Shown: in pieces, positions 36,759-46,439 of the stretch
Layout of the letters: each line of letters opens with the position of its first letter
How positions within the stretch are numbered: position 1 is the stretch's first letter
From: Spirochaetaceae bacterium
Lineage (GTDB): Bacteria > Spirochaetota > Spirochaetia > DSM-27196 > PXBQ01
Assembly: GCA_007695285.1 (NCBI GenBank)
Contig: REEC01000130.1
Location: 1 to 56,474 of the forward strand
DNA length: 56,474 nucleotides
Direction: 5' to 3'
Notes under the pieces: generated by a model
The model's database searches: none
Seen by the model: the letters and a program-made list of their open reading frames with translations, nothing else
Told to the model about the DNA's origin: nothing
Position numbers and translations under genes: made by a program

Positions 36759-38168
36759 ATGATAAAAATCGATGATAAACTAAAACCGGAAGATCTCGCG
36801 CCGAACGTCGCGTACGTGTTCGAGAACGCGCAGCGCGCGACGCGGTTGCTCTCGGGGCGCCGGCGCCCGGAAGAGGGCGCGCCGGTTTTTACGATCGACG
36901 GCCGATACACCTCGCGCGGTTGGACCGAGTGGACCGAAGGGTTCCAGTTCGGAAACGCGATCTGCATATTTGATGTCACCGGCGACGCGGATTTTCTCCG
37001 AGTCGGGCGCGACGGCACCGTCGCGCGTATGGCGACGCACGTGAGTCACATCGGCGTGCACGACCACGGCTTCAACAACGTGAGTACGTACGGAAACCTG
37101 CTGCGCCTCATGAGCGAGGGACGCATCGAAGAAAACCCGTGGGAGCGACGGTTCTACGAGCTCGCGCTGAAGGTGTCGGGCGCGGTGCAGGCCGCGCGAT
37201 GGACCACGCTGCCCGACGGCCTCGGCTTTATCCACTCGTTCAACGGGCCACACTCGTTGTTCTCGGACACCGTGCGGTCGCTCCGGTCTCTCGCTGTCGG
37301 ACACAAACTCGGTCACGTCCTGATGGGCGAACAAGACGCACGGATCTCGCTGATGAAACGGCTCGTGCAACACGCCGAAGCGACCGCGCGGTACAACGTG
37401 TACTTCGGCGATGGCCGTGACTCGTACGACGTGCGCGGCCGAGTCGTTCACGAGTCGATCTTTAACGTCACGAGCGGAGCGTACCGGTGCCCTTCGACGC
37501 AACAAGGCTACTCGCCGTTCTCGACCTGGACGCGTGGGCTTTCGTGGGTGCTCTCGGGGTATCCCGAGCAGCTCGAGTTTCTCGAGACCTTGAGCGAGGA
37601 CGAACTGCCGCCGGACGTCTTTGCCGGTGTGCCCGGCATCGCGAACCGACGCGACCTCCAAATGCGGTTCCTCGAGACCGCGCGCGCGGCCGCCGACTTC
37701 TACATCGCGAACACCCCCGTCGACGGCGTCCCGTACTGGGACACCGGCGCGCCGAATATCGAGAAGATCGATCGCTACCTCGACAAACCCGCCGATCCGT
37801 TCAACGAACACGAACCGGTCGACAGTTCCGCCGCGGCGATCTGCGCGCAAGGGTTGATCCGGTTGGGACGGTACATGATCGCGCACGGCGAGACCGACGC
37901 GGGCGGCCGGTACCTCGGCGCGGGTCTCACGACCGCGCGCACGGTCTTCTCCGACCCGTACGTCGCGACCGAGCCCGACCACGAAGGAATTCTTCTTCAC
38001 TCGGTGTATCACCGTCCGAACGGCTGGGACAACGTGCCGGCCGGGCGTTCGGTCCCGTGCGGCGAGTCGTGCATGTGGGGTGACTATCACGCGCTCGAAC
38101 TCGGTCTGCTCGTCAAAAGGCTCGCCGAGGACGGACCGTATCCGACCTTTTTTGCGGGGATCCGATGA
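36759..38168 (+). CDS. GH88/105-like unsaturated glucuronyl hydrolase
   Basis: Family glycosidases with an (alpha/alpha)6 barrel remove the terminal unsaturated uronic acid from oligosaccharides. HDHGF at residues 101-105 and FSDTV at 168-172 give aspartates D102 and D170, placed like the catalytic pair of GH88. FSTWTRGLSWVLSG, EPVDSSAAAICAQG, YWDTGAPN and CGESCMWGDYHALELGLL match the family. Length 469 aa is somewhat above average. No signal peptide, so it is cytoplasmic and works on imported oligosaccharides. GGAGG precedes ATG; the end overlaps the next gene (ATGA). Confidence 0.82.
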   Translation: MIKIDDKLKPEDLAPNVAYVFENAQRATRLLSGRRRPEEGAPVFTIDGRYTSRGWTEWTEGFQFGNAICIFDVTGDADFLRVGRDGTVARMATHVSHIGVHDHGFNNVSTYGNLLRLMSEGRIEENPWERRFYELALKVSGAVQAARWTTLPDGLGFIHSFNGPHSLFSDTVRSLRSLAVGHKLGHVLMGEQDARISLMKRLVQHAEATARYNVYFGDGRDSYDVRGRVVHESIFNVTSGAYRCPSTQQGYSPFSTWTRGLSWVLSGYPEQLEFLETLSEDELPPDVFAGVPGIANRRDLQMRFLETARAAADFYIANTPVDGVPYWDTGAPNIEKIDRYLDKPADPFNEHEPVDSSAAAICAQGLIRLGRYMIAHGETDAGGRYLGAGLTTARTVFSDPYVATEPDHEGILLHSVYHRPNGWDNVPAGRSVPCGESCMWGDYHALELGLLVKRLAEDGPYPTFFAGIR

Positions 38169-38992
38169 GTACGCCGCTCGACCTTTCGCGCCTCTGCGTT
38201 CACACGATAACGACCAAACCGTGGGCGATCGAGACCGCGATCGAGAAGTACGCGGCGGCCGGCATCACCGGCATGACGGTGTGGCGCGACGCGCTCGACG
38301 GCCGTGACCCGGCCGCGGTTCGACGCAAGATCGCCGATGCGGGGCTGACCGTCGTTTCGCTCTGCCGCGGAGGGTTTTTCCCGTCCGCCGACGCCGAGGC
38401 GCGCAGAGCCGCGATCGCCGACAACAAGACGGCGGTCGATCAGGCCGCGGCGATCGGAGCGCCGGGGATTGTTTTGGTGTGTGGCGCGGATCCTCGACAG
38501 ACCCTCGACGTGTCGCGACGACAGATCGTCGACGGCATAGCCGAGGTCGCGCCGTACGCGGCCGAAAACGGCGTGAGTCTGTACGTCGAGCCGCTTCACC
38601 CGATGTACGCCGATACGCGCTCGGGTATCGTCACGCTCGCACAGGCGATCGACGTCTGCGACGAGATCAGTGCGCCGAACGTCTCGATCGCGCTCGACGT
38701 GTATCACGTGTTCTGGGATCCGGCGGTCGAGGCCGAGATCGCGCGGTGCGGCGAGTCGGGGTACCTCTCGGCGTTCCACGTCTGCGACTGGCGCGTCCCG
38801 ACGCGCGACTTTCTGAACGACCGGACCGTCATGGGGAACGGGTGTATCGACGTGCCGGGGCTTCGCAAACACGCCGAAGCCGCCGGGTTCGACGGGTACA
38901 TAGAGGTCGAGATCTTCTCGACCGAGTACTGGGCCACGGAAATGGACGACTACCTCGCGCGAATTATCGACGCGTACACAAAAAACACATGA
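38165..38992 (+). CDS. Sugar phosphate isomerase/epimerase (second TIM barrel)
   Basis: Xylose-isomerase-like TIM barrel of 275 aa with metal-binding segments VEPLHPMY (Glu), ALDVYHVFWDP (Asp), SAFHVCDW (His) and IEVEIFS (Glu), all complete. The start ATGA overlaps the GH88-like stop. It differs clearly from the TIM barrel at 33984-34808, so the island encodes two such enzymes, probably for different sugars or steps. Confidence 0.9.
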   Translation: MSTPLDLSRLCVHTITTKPWAIETAIEKYAAAGITGMTVWRDALDGRDPAAVRRKIADAGLTVVSLCRGGFFPSADAEARRAAIADNKTAVDQAAAIGAPGIVLVCGADPRQTLDVSRRQIVDGIAEVAPYAAENGVSLYVEPLHPMYADTRSGIVTLAQAIDVCDEISAPNVSIALDVYHVFWDPAVEAEIARCGESGYLSAFHVCDWRVPTRDFLNDRTVMGNGCIDVPGLRKHAEAAGFDGYIEVEIFSTEYWATEMDDYLARIIDAYTKNT

Positions 38993-39034
38993 TGCCGCGC
39001 GCTTAACGCCGCGGACACGGAGCAGGGGAGAGAG

Positions 39035-40180
39035 ATGGAAAAGAAAATCAGGATTATCATGAACGGCGTGACCGGACGAATGGGGACGAACCAACACCTC
39101 GTGCGTTCGATCCTCGCGATCGCAAAACAGGGCGGACTGCTGCTGAAAAGCGGCGACGTCCTGATGCCCGAACCGGTTCTCGTCGGCCGAAACGAGGCAA
39201 AACTCGCCCGGCTCGCCGCGACGTATGGCGTCGAGCGATACACGACCGACCTCGACGCCGCGCTCTCGGACACGGCGAACGAGATCTACTTCGATTCGTC
39301 GGTGACCGAGCAGCGGGTACCCGGCGTGAGAAAGGCGATCGCGGCCGGGAAAGCCGTGTACTGCGAGAAGCCGACCGCGACGACCGCGGCCGAAGCGTTG
39401 GCGCTTGCCGTCGAGGCGGAGACCGCGGGGATCAAGAACGGCGTCGTGCAGGACAAACTGTGGTTGCCCGGGCTTTTAAAGCTGAAGTACCTGATCGATA
39501 CCGGGTTCTTCGGAAAGATCATCTCGGTCCGGGGAGAGTTCGGGTACTGGGTGTTCGACGGAAAGCACCAGCCGACGCAACGCCCGTCGTGGAACTACCG
39601 CAAGGAAGACGGCGGCGGAATCATGATCGACATGTTCTGCCACTGGCAGTACGTGATCGAAAACCTGTTCGGCAAGATCCTCTCGCTCTCGGCGATCGGC
39701 GCGACGCATATTCCCGAACGCCTCGACGAGAACGGCCGTCCGTACGCGTGTACGGCCGACGACTCGGCGTACGGCACGTTCGCTCTGGCCGACGACATCG
39801 TGTGCCACTTCAACTCGTCGTGGGCCGTGCGCGTGCGACGCGATGACCTTCTGACGCTGCAGGTCGACGGCACCGGGGGATCGGCCGTTGCCGGGCTGCG
39901 CGACTGCGTCGTCCAGCCCGACGCGACGACGCCGAAACCCGTCTGGAACCCCGACATAGACTCTCCGATCGATTTTTTTGCGGGCTGGACGCGCGTTCCG
40001 AGCCGCGATCCGTACGACAACGCGTTCAAGGTCCAGTGGGAGCTCTTCCTCCGCCACGTCGCCGAAGACGCACCGTTCCGATGGTCGCTCCGCGAAGGCG
40101 CGAAGGGCGTTCAACTCGCCGAGCTCGGGCTGAAGAGCTGGGCCGAACGGCGATGGGTCGACGTTCCGGAGATTGGTTGA
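39035..40180 (+). CDS. Gfo/Idh/MocA family oxidoreductase
   Basis: NAD(P)-dependent sugar dehydrogenase-like protein. The N-terminus [20 protein letters not shown] has a variant Rossmann loop (GVTGRMG instead of GxGxxG). The intact EKP motif reads [10 protein letters not shown] (about residues 108-117). Length 381 aa. It belongs to the GH88-like operon and has a strong ribosome-binding site (GGGGAGAGAG). It is distinct from the Gfo/Idh protein at 2730-3911, which lacks the E of EKP. Confidence 0.88.
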   Translation: MEKKIRIIMNGVTGRMGTNQHLVRSILAIAKQGGLLLKSGDVLMPEPVLVGRNEAKLARLAATYGVERYTTDLDAALSDTANEIYFDSSVTEQRVPGVRKAIAAGKAVYCEKPTATTAAEALALAVEAETAGIKNGVVQDKLWLPGLLKLKYLIDTGFFGKIISVRGEFGYWVFDGKHQPTQRPSWNYRKEDGGGIMIDMFCHWQYVIENLFGKILSLSAIGATHIPERLDENGRPYACTADDSAYGTFALADDIVCHFNSSWAVRVRRDDLLTLQVDGTGGSAVAGLRDCVVQPDATTPKPVWNPDIDSPIDFFAGWTRVPSRDPYDNAFKVQWELFLRHVAEDAPFRWSLREGAKGVQLAELGLKSWAERRWVDVPEIG

Positions 40181-40239
40181 CACCCCCGCGGCTCTTGGGC
40201 GAAGATTACCGAAACCGATAGAGATCGAAGGAAGGCGCA

Positions 40240-41340
40240 ATGGCAACTCTTGAAATCAGACCACGGGAAAAATGTCGATGGGATCATCTCGCGCTCGGCG
40301 AGATCATGATCCGTCTGGACCCGGGTGACGGCCGCATCAAGACGACCCGGTCTTTCACCGCGTGGGAAGGCGGCGGTGAGTACAACGTCGCGCGAGGACT
40401 CAGACGGTGTTTTGGGCTGAGTACCGCCGTCGTGACGGCGATTCCGGACAACGACGTCGGCCGGCTGCTCGAGGATCTGATCCTGCAGGGCGGCGTCGAT
40501 ACGTCGCTGATCAAATGGGTGCCGTTCGACGGGATCGGCCGCTCGACGCGTCTCGGACTGAACTTCACCGAGCGCGGATTTGGTATCCGGGGAGCGCTGG
40601 GGGTTTCGGACCGCGCGAACTCGGCCGCGTCGCAGATGAAACCCGGCGACATCGACTGGAAGGTGATCTTCTCGGACGCGGGAGTGCGGTGGTTCCATTG
40701 CGGTGGTATCTTCGCCGCGCTCTCGGAAACGACGCCCGACGTCGTGATCGAGGCGATGAAAGCCGCGCACGAAGCCGGAACGATCGTGAGCTACGATTTG
40801 AACTACCGGCCGTCGCTCTGGAACGCGATCGGTGGGCCGGAGAAAGCGCAGGAGACGAACCGTGAGATCGCGCGGTACGTCGACGTCATGATCGGCAACG
40901 AAGAAGACTTCACTGCCGCGTTCGGATTTGCGGTCGAGGGTGTCGACGAGAACGTCACGGGGCTCGACCCGAACAGCTTCAAGAAAATGATAAAACGCGT
41001 CGTGTCCGAGTTTCCGAACTTCAAGGCCGTCGCGACGACGCTGCGCGAAGTACACTCGGCGACCGTAAACGACTGGGGCGCGGTCCTGTGGTACGACGGT
41101 GAATTCTACGAAGCCGATAATCGGGAAAAGCTCGAGATTTTCGACCGCGTCGGAGGCGGAGACTCGTTCGCGTCGGGGCTCACGTACGGGTTCCTTGCCG
41201 GGAAAGGGCCCGCCGAGGCCGTGAACTACGGCGCCGCTCACGGCGCGCTCGCGATGACAACGCCGGGCGACACGTCGATGGCGTCTCTCAAGGAAGTCGA
41301 AAAACTCGTGCGTGGCGGATCGGCTCGCGTCGAGCGATGA
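40240..41340 (+). CDS. PfkB-family carbohydrate kinase (2-keto-3-deoxygluconate kinase-like)
   Basis: Ribokinase-fold sugar kinase with N-terminal GGGEYNVARGL and C-terminal DRVGGGDSFASGL, the latter carrying the catalytic aspartate and anion hole. SYDLNYRPSLWN at about residue 185 is typical of KDG kinases. 366 aa. With a GH88-like hydrolase and an SDR, KDG phosphorylation would be the logical last step before an aldolase, but no aldolase gene is present in the window. Confidence 0.87.
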   Translation: MATLEIRPREKCRWDHLALGEIMIRLDPGDGRIKTTRSFTAWEGGGEYNVARGLRRCFGLSTAVVTAIPDNDVGRLLEDLILQGGVDTSLIKWVPFDGIGRSTRLGLNFTERGFGIRGALGVSDRANSAASQMKPGDIDWKVIFSDAGVRWFHCGGIFAALSETTPDVVIEAMKAAHEAGTIVSYDLNYRPSLWNAIGGPEKAQETNREIARYVDVMIGNEEDFTAAFGFAVEGVDENVTGLDPNSFKKMIKRVVSEFPNFKAVATTLREVHSATVNDWGAVLWYDGEFYEADNREKLEIFDRVGGGDSFASGLTYGFLAGKGPAEAVNYGAAHGALAMTTPGDTSMASLKEVEKLVRGGSARVER

Positions 41341-41369
41341 TATGACGCTTCCGGCCAAAAGGCCGCGTG

Positions 41370-41398
41370 TTGAATATCCGTCGTGATCGTACTATAAA
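41370..41398 (+). promoter_or_regulatory. Promoter of argJ, leaderless
   Basis: TTGAAT (41370-41375), a 17-bp spacer and TATAAA (41393-41398) place +1 exactly at the A of ATG 41405, which lacks a Shine-Dalgarno sequence. This is the clearest leaderless case in the window. Confidence 0.6.
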
Positions 41399-41404
41399 TA
41401 CCCG

Positions 41405-42682
41405 ATGGAGAGTTTCACCGACGAGGCGGAGTACCACGAAGAAGTTCTCGGCCGCTCTGTTTTGCCTCCCGGTTTTCGGGCAGCCACCACCACTTTGACG
41501 TTTGTCCCGTCGGAACGACCGACGGGCGAGCCGTACAAGATGAACCTCGCGACGATTCTGCTCAACGAACCGAGTACCGGGATCGCGGGCGTCTTCACGC
41601 GGAACCGGTTTCCGGGCGCGCCTGTCGTTATCGCGCGCGAGAGAATGAAGGCCGGTGTGTTGCGCGCCGTGTTGATCAACAACAAAATCTCGAATGTCTG
41701 CTCTCGGACCGGCGTTGAGGACGCGCGCGTCCTCTGCTCGACGTACGCGGCCGCCACGGGTATCGATGAGACCCACGTTGTTCCGGTCTCGACCGGAATC
41801 ATCGGTTGGCGCCTCCCGATCGCCGAGATGACCGCCGCGATCCCTGCTCTGATCGACTCGCTGCACGAAGGACCCGCGGCCGACGTCGCTCACGCGATCA
41901 TGACAACCGACTCGTTTCCAAAAGTCCGATCGGCAACCGTCGGTTCAGCGAGGATCGTCGCGATCGCAAAAGGCGCGGGAATGATCGAGCCGAACCTCGC
42001 GACGATGCTCGTGTTTATCCTGACCGACGCCGACATAGACCGCGACGAACTGCAGACGAAACTCGAGGACGCCGTGCGCGTGAGCTTCAACCGAATCTCG
42101 GTCGACAGCGACATGAGCACGAGCGACATGGTCCTCGCGCTGAGCTCGCGGCGAACGCGGGTCGATCCGGACGAGTTTGCGGCTGCATTGACGGCGGTTT
42201 GCTCCGCTTTGGCCGAAGACGTCGTCCGAAACGGTGAAGGCGCGGGGCACGTGATCAAAGCACGGGTTTCGGGTGTGCCTGAGCAGACGCTCGCGGTCGC
42301 TTTGGGTAAGGCGGTCGTGAACTCGCCGCTTGTAAAGACGGCCGTATACGGGAATGACCCGAACGTCGGACGAATTGTCTCGTCGCTTGGCGATTATCTC
42401 GGTAACCACGACGTGCATCTCGACGTCGGAAGACTAGAAGTCAGGATCGGCGACGACGTCGTGTTCACAGGCGGCGCGTTCGACCTCGACAAAGAAAAAG
42501 AAACCCGCCTCGCGGGCTACATCGCCGGCGCGGCGCTGAACCCGCGCCTCAAAGGTTTCCCGCAGCACAACCGAACCGTCGACTTCAACATCGATTTCCA
42601 CTCGGGAAACTCGTCCGCGTGTGTGATCGGTTCGGATCTGTCCGACGAGTACGTGCACGAAAACGCCGATTATCGCTCATAG
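41405..42682 (+). CDS. argJ: Bifunctional ornithine acetyltransferase/N-acetylglutamate synthase
   Basis: Arginine synthesis enzyme that cleaves itself into alpha and beta chains. The self-cleavage and nucleophile site is AKGAGMIEPNLATMLVF, with the threonine of ATML (about residue 201) as nucleophile. NSPLVKTAVYGNDPNVGRI and the C-terminal DLSDEYVHENADYRS are typical. Length 425 aa. It is only 8 bp from moxR, so the Bat operon likely begins with this metabolic gene. No other arg gene is in the window. Confidence 0.94.
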   Translation: MESFTDEAEYHEEVLGRSVLPPGFRAATTTLTFVPSERPTGEPYKMNLATILLNEPSTGIAGVFTRNRFPGAPVVIARERMKAGVLRAVLINNKISNVCSRTGVEDARVLCSTYAAATGIDETHVVPVSTGIIGWRLPIAEMTAAIPALIDSLHEGPAADVAHAIMTTDSFPKVRSATVGSARIVAIAKGAGMIEPNLATMLVFILTDADIDRDELQTKLEDAVRVSFNRISVDSDMSTSDMVLALSSRRTRVDPDEFAAALTAVCSALAEDVVRNGEGAGHVIKARVSGVPEQTLAVALGKAVVNSPLVKTAVYGNDPNVGRIVSSLGDYLGNHDVHLDVGRLEVRIGDDVVFTGGAFDLDKEKETRLAGYIAGAALNPRLKGFPQHNRTVDFNIDFHSGNSSACVIGSDLSDEYVHENADYRS

Positions 42683-42690
42683 AGGAAAAA

Positions 42691-43683
42691 ATGGAAGATT
42701 CCGTAAAAAACACCGAATTGGAAACACACGTTCGTCGTGCGGGGGAACTGCTCGCGAAGTGTCGCGACGAAGTAGGACTCCGGATCGTCGGACAGCGCGA
42801 AATGATCGACGGATTGTTGATGGGCATCCTCGCGGGTGGCCACGTGCTGCTCGAAGGCGTACCCGGGCTTGCAAAGACGCTCGCGATAAAAAGCCTCTCG
42901 GAGGTGATCGACGCGGGATTCAAGCGCATACAGTTTACACCGGATCTCTTGCCCGCCGATCTCGTCGGAACGATGGTGTATCGTCAACAGACCGGCGAGT
43001 TTGTTCCGCGGAAAGGACCCGTTTTCACGAACATCATCCTGGCCGACGAGATCAATCGCGCACCGGCAAAGGTCCAGTCCGCGCTGCTCGAGTCGATGGA
43101 AGAACGTCAGGTCACGATCGGCGACACGACGTATCCGCTTCCTGATCCGTTTTTTGTGCTCGCGACGCAAAACCCGATCGAACACGAGGGAACGTATCCG
43201 CTTCCGGAGGCGCAACTCGACCGGTTCGTCATGAAACTGACCGTATCGTATCCGACGCACGAGCAGGAACTCGCGATTCTCCGTCGCATCGGGGTCGAAC
43301 ACGAGATCTCGCTTCGTCGGATCCTGTTCAAACCGGATATCCGCCGGCTTCGGGAGATCGCCGAGCGGATTTCGGTCGATGAGCGAATCGAAAACTACAT
43401 CGTCACTCTGGTCGCCTCATCGCGCGAGCGGATTACGCCGTCGCACGGATACGCGCGGTACATCGAAGTCGGAGCGTCCCCGCGCGCGACGATTTTTCTG
43501 TATCGATGCGCAAAAGTTCACGCGCTTCTCGACGGTCGGACGTTTGTCATTCCCGAAGATGTGAAAGCGGTCGCTCCGGCGGTTCTTCGCCATCGGCTCA
43601 TTCTTTCGTACGAAGCCGAGTCGGAAGAGTTGACGACCGACGATGTTGTCAACCATCTGCTCTCGGCCGTGCCCGTTCCGTAG
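42691..43683 (+). CDS. moxR: MoxR-type AAA+ ATPase
   Basis: Chaperone-like AAA ATPase usually working with VWA proteins. Walker A EGVPGLAKTLAIKSL, Walker B ILADEINRAPAKVQS and the sensor-like segment FVLATQNPIEHEGTYPLPEA are clear. ATG 42691 follows AGAGGA; the longer reading upstream overlaps argJ. 330 aa. It opens the bat gene set and is followed after 2 bp by the DUF58 gene. Confidence 0.94.
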   Translation: MEDSVKNTELETHVRRAGELLAKCRDEVGLRIVGQREMIDGLLMGILAGGHVLLEGVPGLAKTLAIKSLSEVIDAGFKRIQFTPDLLPADLVGTMVYRQQTGEFVPRKGPVFTNIILADEINRAPAKVQSALLESMEERQVTIGDTTYPLPDPFFVLATQNPIEHEGTYPLPEAQLDRFVMKLTVSYPTHEQELAILRRIGVEHEISLRRILFKPDIRRLREIAERISVDERIENYIVTLVASSRERITPSHGYARYIEVGASPRATIFLYRCAKVHALLDGRTFVIPEDVKAVAPAVLRHRLILSYEAESEELTTDDVVNHLLSAVPVP

Positions 43684-43685
43684 TC

Positions 43686-44570
43686 ATGGTCACGCGCTCG
43701 GAAATGGCGCGCCTCGCCGCGCGGATTAAACGACTCAAGATCGTTTCGCCGAAACTCGTCGATTCGCTGCTTTCGGGAAACTACCGTTCGGTCTTTCGTG
43801 GCCCGGGAATCGAGTTCGACGAGGTGCGTAGTTACGTCGACGGCGACGACGCGCGTCTGATCGACTGGAACGTGAGTTCGCGTCTTGGGAGCGCGTACCT
43901 CAAGACGTTCAAGGAAGAGCGTGAGTTGACGGTGTTTCTGATCGCCGACGTCTCGGCGTCGCTTGAAGTCGGAGCGGGAGAGATTAACAAGAAGGACGTC
44001 GCGACTCTCGTGATCGCGTTGATCACGTACGCGGCGGCGCACAACAACGATAAGGTCGGGGGGCTGTTTTTCTCCGATGAGATCGAGAGCTGGATCCCGC
44101 CGGCAAAAGGACGAAACCACGCCAATCGCGTTATCCAGACGTCCGTGGTCCGGAAGTCGGCCGGACGAGGGTCCGATCTCGCACTCGCGCTGCGCGTGAC
44201 TCTCGACACTATGAAACGCCGTGGCATCTGTATCGTCATTTCCGACTTCAAGACGGGCGGTTACTGGAGAGATCTCGCGTTGCTCGCGCGCCGACACGAT
44301 GTTATCGCTGTACGAATCGACGATCCGCTCGATCGTGAGTTCCCACGTGTCGGATTGGTCCACGTCGAGGACCCCGAGAGCGGCCGCAGCATCCCCGCAT
44401 TCGGCGCGTCGCGCCGGTTTCGCCGACGGTATCGTGAGTACTGGGAAGGCACCCGGCGTCAGTGGCGGCACGACTGTCGACGCGCCGGCGTTGCGACTAT
44501 TGAGATCGACACAACCGATGATCCCGCGATGCGGCTCATCCAGTTTTTCCGGGCGAGGGGACGCCGGTGA
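43686..44570 (+). CDS. DUF58 domain protein (VWA-like) of the bat operon
   Basis: DUF58 proteins have a von Willebrand A-like fold and accompany MoxR ATPases. RGPGIEFDEVRSYVDGDDARLIDWNVSSR and LTVFLIADVSASLEVGAGEI mark the family. No membrane helix is present. 294 aa from ATG 43686. It probably acts with the MoxR ATPase on the BatA/BatB membrane complex. Confidence 0.92.
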   Translation: MVTRSEMARLAARIKRLKIVSPKLVDSLLSGNYRSVFRGPGIEFDEVRSYVDGDDARLIDWNVSSRLGSAYLKTFKEERELTVFLIADVSASLEVGAGEINKKDVATLVIALITYAAAHNNDKVGGLFFSDEIESWIPPAKGRNHANRVIQTSVVRKSAGRGSDLALALRVTLDTMKRRGICIVISDFKTGGYWRDLALLARRHDVIAVRIDDPLDREFPRVGLVHVEDPESGRSIPAFGASRRFRRRYREYWEGTRRQWRHDCRRAGVATIEIDTTDDPAMRLIQFFRARGRR

Positions 44571-45451
44571 AGGCTCTGCTCGTGTCGATTGTCGTGTTGC
44601 TCGGCGCTGTCGGCGTGCTCGAGGCGGAGTACGTCGTGGTCCGTACCGTTTTTCTTCCGCGCGTGTACTACGTAGGTGACCGCGTCGAGATGCGGACGAC
44701 GATACGCCCGACCGGCGATACGGTTCCGGGGGAACCCGCCGAGCGCCCGGAGGTTTCATGGGGCACGATTCACGACATCCGTGTCGTCAATCGCGCCCCC
44801 GAACACGACATCCGGATAATGTTTACCGCCTTCCAACCCGGCACGTTGACGATCCCGATGCTCGACCTCGGCGGCATCATGGTTGGGGACCTAAACGTGT
44901 TCGTGTCATCGATCGCCGACGGACGATCCGAGATCACGTCTATCAAGCCACAACTTCTGGTCCCGACCACGCGCGTGCGGATCGCAATCCTGCTCGGCGT
45001 GCTGTTGTTTTTCCCCGCTTTCGTGCTGGTTGTCGTGACCTGGGGAAGACGAAATGCTGCCAAACTCTGGGAAAAATACCGAACCGTGATGCCGTATCGT
45101 CGAGCGATGCGCGCTTTGAGAGTTCTGCACGAACAGAAAGGCGATCTCGACGGTCGCCGGTTCTACATACGGTTACTCGAAGAGTCCCGGCTGTACCTGA
45201 CTCGGCGGCTCGGACACGACTATCTCTCCGCGACAACCGGCGAGATCGGCGCGATTCTCCGATCCACTCTCGACTCCGACGATATTGCGGCGATCATGGA
45301 CGTATTCCGGTACGGCGATCTCGTGAAGTTCGCTCATCGGCGTGCATCGGTCGAACGAAAGAATTCTGATCTCGTGACGCTGCAGCGCGTGATTGGGACG
45401 ATCGAGACTCGTCGGCGTGAGCGCGAGGAGGCGAGACGTGTGGGTGTTTGA
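44567..45451 (+). CDS. Membrane protein of the bat operon, unnamed
   Basis: A signal peptide (LLVSIVVLLGAVGVLEA) is followed by a periplasmic domain of about 120 residues, a membrane helix (about residues 143-162, IAILLGVLLFFPAFVLVVVT) and a cytoplasmic helical tail of about 130 residues (MPYRRAMRALRVLHEQKGDLD). GTG 44567 overlaps the DUF58 stop (GTGA). Similar-placed genes without a name occur in spirochaete bat operons. I recognise no catalytic motif; it may link the periplasm to the MoxR/BatA machinery. Confidence 0.8.
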   Translation: MKALLVSIVVLLGAVGVLEAEYVVVRTVFLPRVYYVGDRVEMRTTIRPTGDTVPGEPAERPEVSWGTIHDIRVVNRAPEHDIRIMFTAFQPGTLTIPMLDLGGIMVGDLNVFVSSIADGRSEITSIKPQLLVPTTRVRIAILLGVLLFFPAFVLVVVTWGRRNAAKLWEKYRTVMPYRRAMRALRVLHEQKGDLDGRRFYIRLLEESRLYLTRRLGHDYLSATTGEIGAILRSTLDSDDIAAIMDVFRYGDLVKFAHRRASVERKNSDLVTLQRVIGTIETRRREREEARRVGV

Positions 45452-46439
45452 ACAACCGGCGTATCTGTTGCTGCTATTTCTCGTTCCAGCGCTCGTGTTT
45501 TTTCGCCACTTCCGACGAAACCGCGGAGGAAAGATTACCATTCCGTTTGAGATATGGAATACAGGAGGGTTTGCACCGCCGTTTCTGGCCCGGTACGTCG
45601 TGTACGTCTGTGCGATCGTCGCGTACTGGGCCGGCGTGGTTCTCTGGATCTTTGCGCTTGCCGGCCCCGTTTCGGTGCACCGCGAACGCGTGTACCTCAC
45701 GCCCGGGGTGAACATAATGTTCGTGCTCGACGAGTCGCCGACGATGGGCGCGGAGGACGTCGGGCCGATCAACCGGTTTGAGTCCGCGCGTGAGACGATT
45801 CGCCGGTTTATCGCGCGGCGCGAGAACGACCCCGTCGGGATCGTTTCGTTTGCCCGCGAAGCGGCTCTTCGCGCACCGTTGACGCTCGACTACCGGACCG
45901 TTTTGGAGGCCCTCGACACGATTCAGATCATGCAACTCGGCGACGGTACGGCGATCGGGATGGGGATCGCGCTTGCGACTCTACACCTCGATGCAGCGGA
46001 CGGCGGTGAGAGTGTGATTATCCTGCTCACCGACGGCGTCAATAACGCGGGTGAAATCCTTCCCGAGACAGCTGCGCGCGTCGCGGCGAATTTGGGAGTT
46101 CGAGTTTATACGATCGGGATCGGTACAGAGGGCGAGGTTGCTCTTGAGTTCACGAACCCGAACACGGGGCAAACGTACCGCGGACGGATCACGGAATCGT
46201 TCGACGAACCGCAGTTGAGATGGATCGCCGAGACGACCGGTGGAGTCTATTTTCACGCCGCAAGTGGTGGCAGTCTCGACGCGATCCTGCATGCAATCGA
46301 TTCGCTCGAGACCGTCGAACGTCGTTCCCGCGTGCAGGTTCACACGCGACCGCAGCACCGCATTCTCATTATCCTGGGACTCTGCCTGGTTTTCGCCGAG
46401 TTTATCGTGAGAAAGGTTGCTCTTGGGGAGATCGTATGA
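45438..46439 (+). CDS. batA: BatA, VWA-domain membrane protein
   Basis: Two N-terminal membrane helices (about 5-20 and 55-77) are followed by a VWA domain and a C-terminal helix (about 312-328). The MIDAS motif reads VLDESPTMG, DxSxT instead of the usual DxSxS. GTG 45438 after GAGGAGGCGAG gives MWVFEQPAYLLLL; the longer frame runs into the upstream gene. 333 aa. It overlaps its upstream neighbour by 14 bp and batB by 4 bp (ATGA). The bat genes are linked to envelope stress and virulence in other bacteria. Confidence 0.9.
   Translation: MWVFEQPAYLLLLFLVPALVFFRHFRRNRGGKITIPFEIWNTGGFAPPFLARYVVYVCAIVAYWAGVVLWIFALAGPVSVHRERVYLTPGVNIMFVLDESPTMGAEDVGPINRFESARETIRRFIARRENDPVGIVSFAREAALRAPLTLDYRTVLEALDTIQIMQLGDGTAIGMGIALATLHLDAADGGESVIILLTDGVNNAGEILPETAARVAANLGVRVYTIGIGTEGEVALEFTNPNTGQTYRGRITESFDEPQLRWIAETTGGVYFHAASGGSLDAILHAIDSLETVERRSRVQVHTRPQHRILIILGLCLVFAEFIVRKVALGEIV

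Noticed and set aside
41352..41365. CGGCC-AAAA-GGCCG hairpin after the PfkB kinase gene
   Set aside because: Only five base pairs and followed by CGTGTTGAAT rather than a T-run; not called as a terminator.
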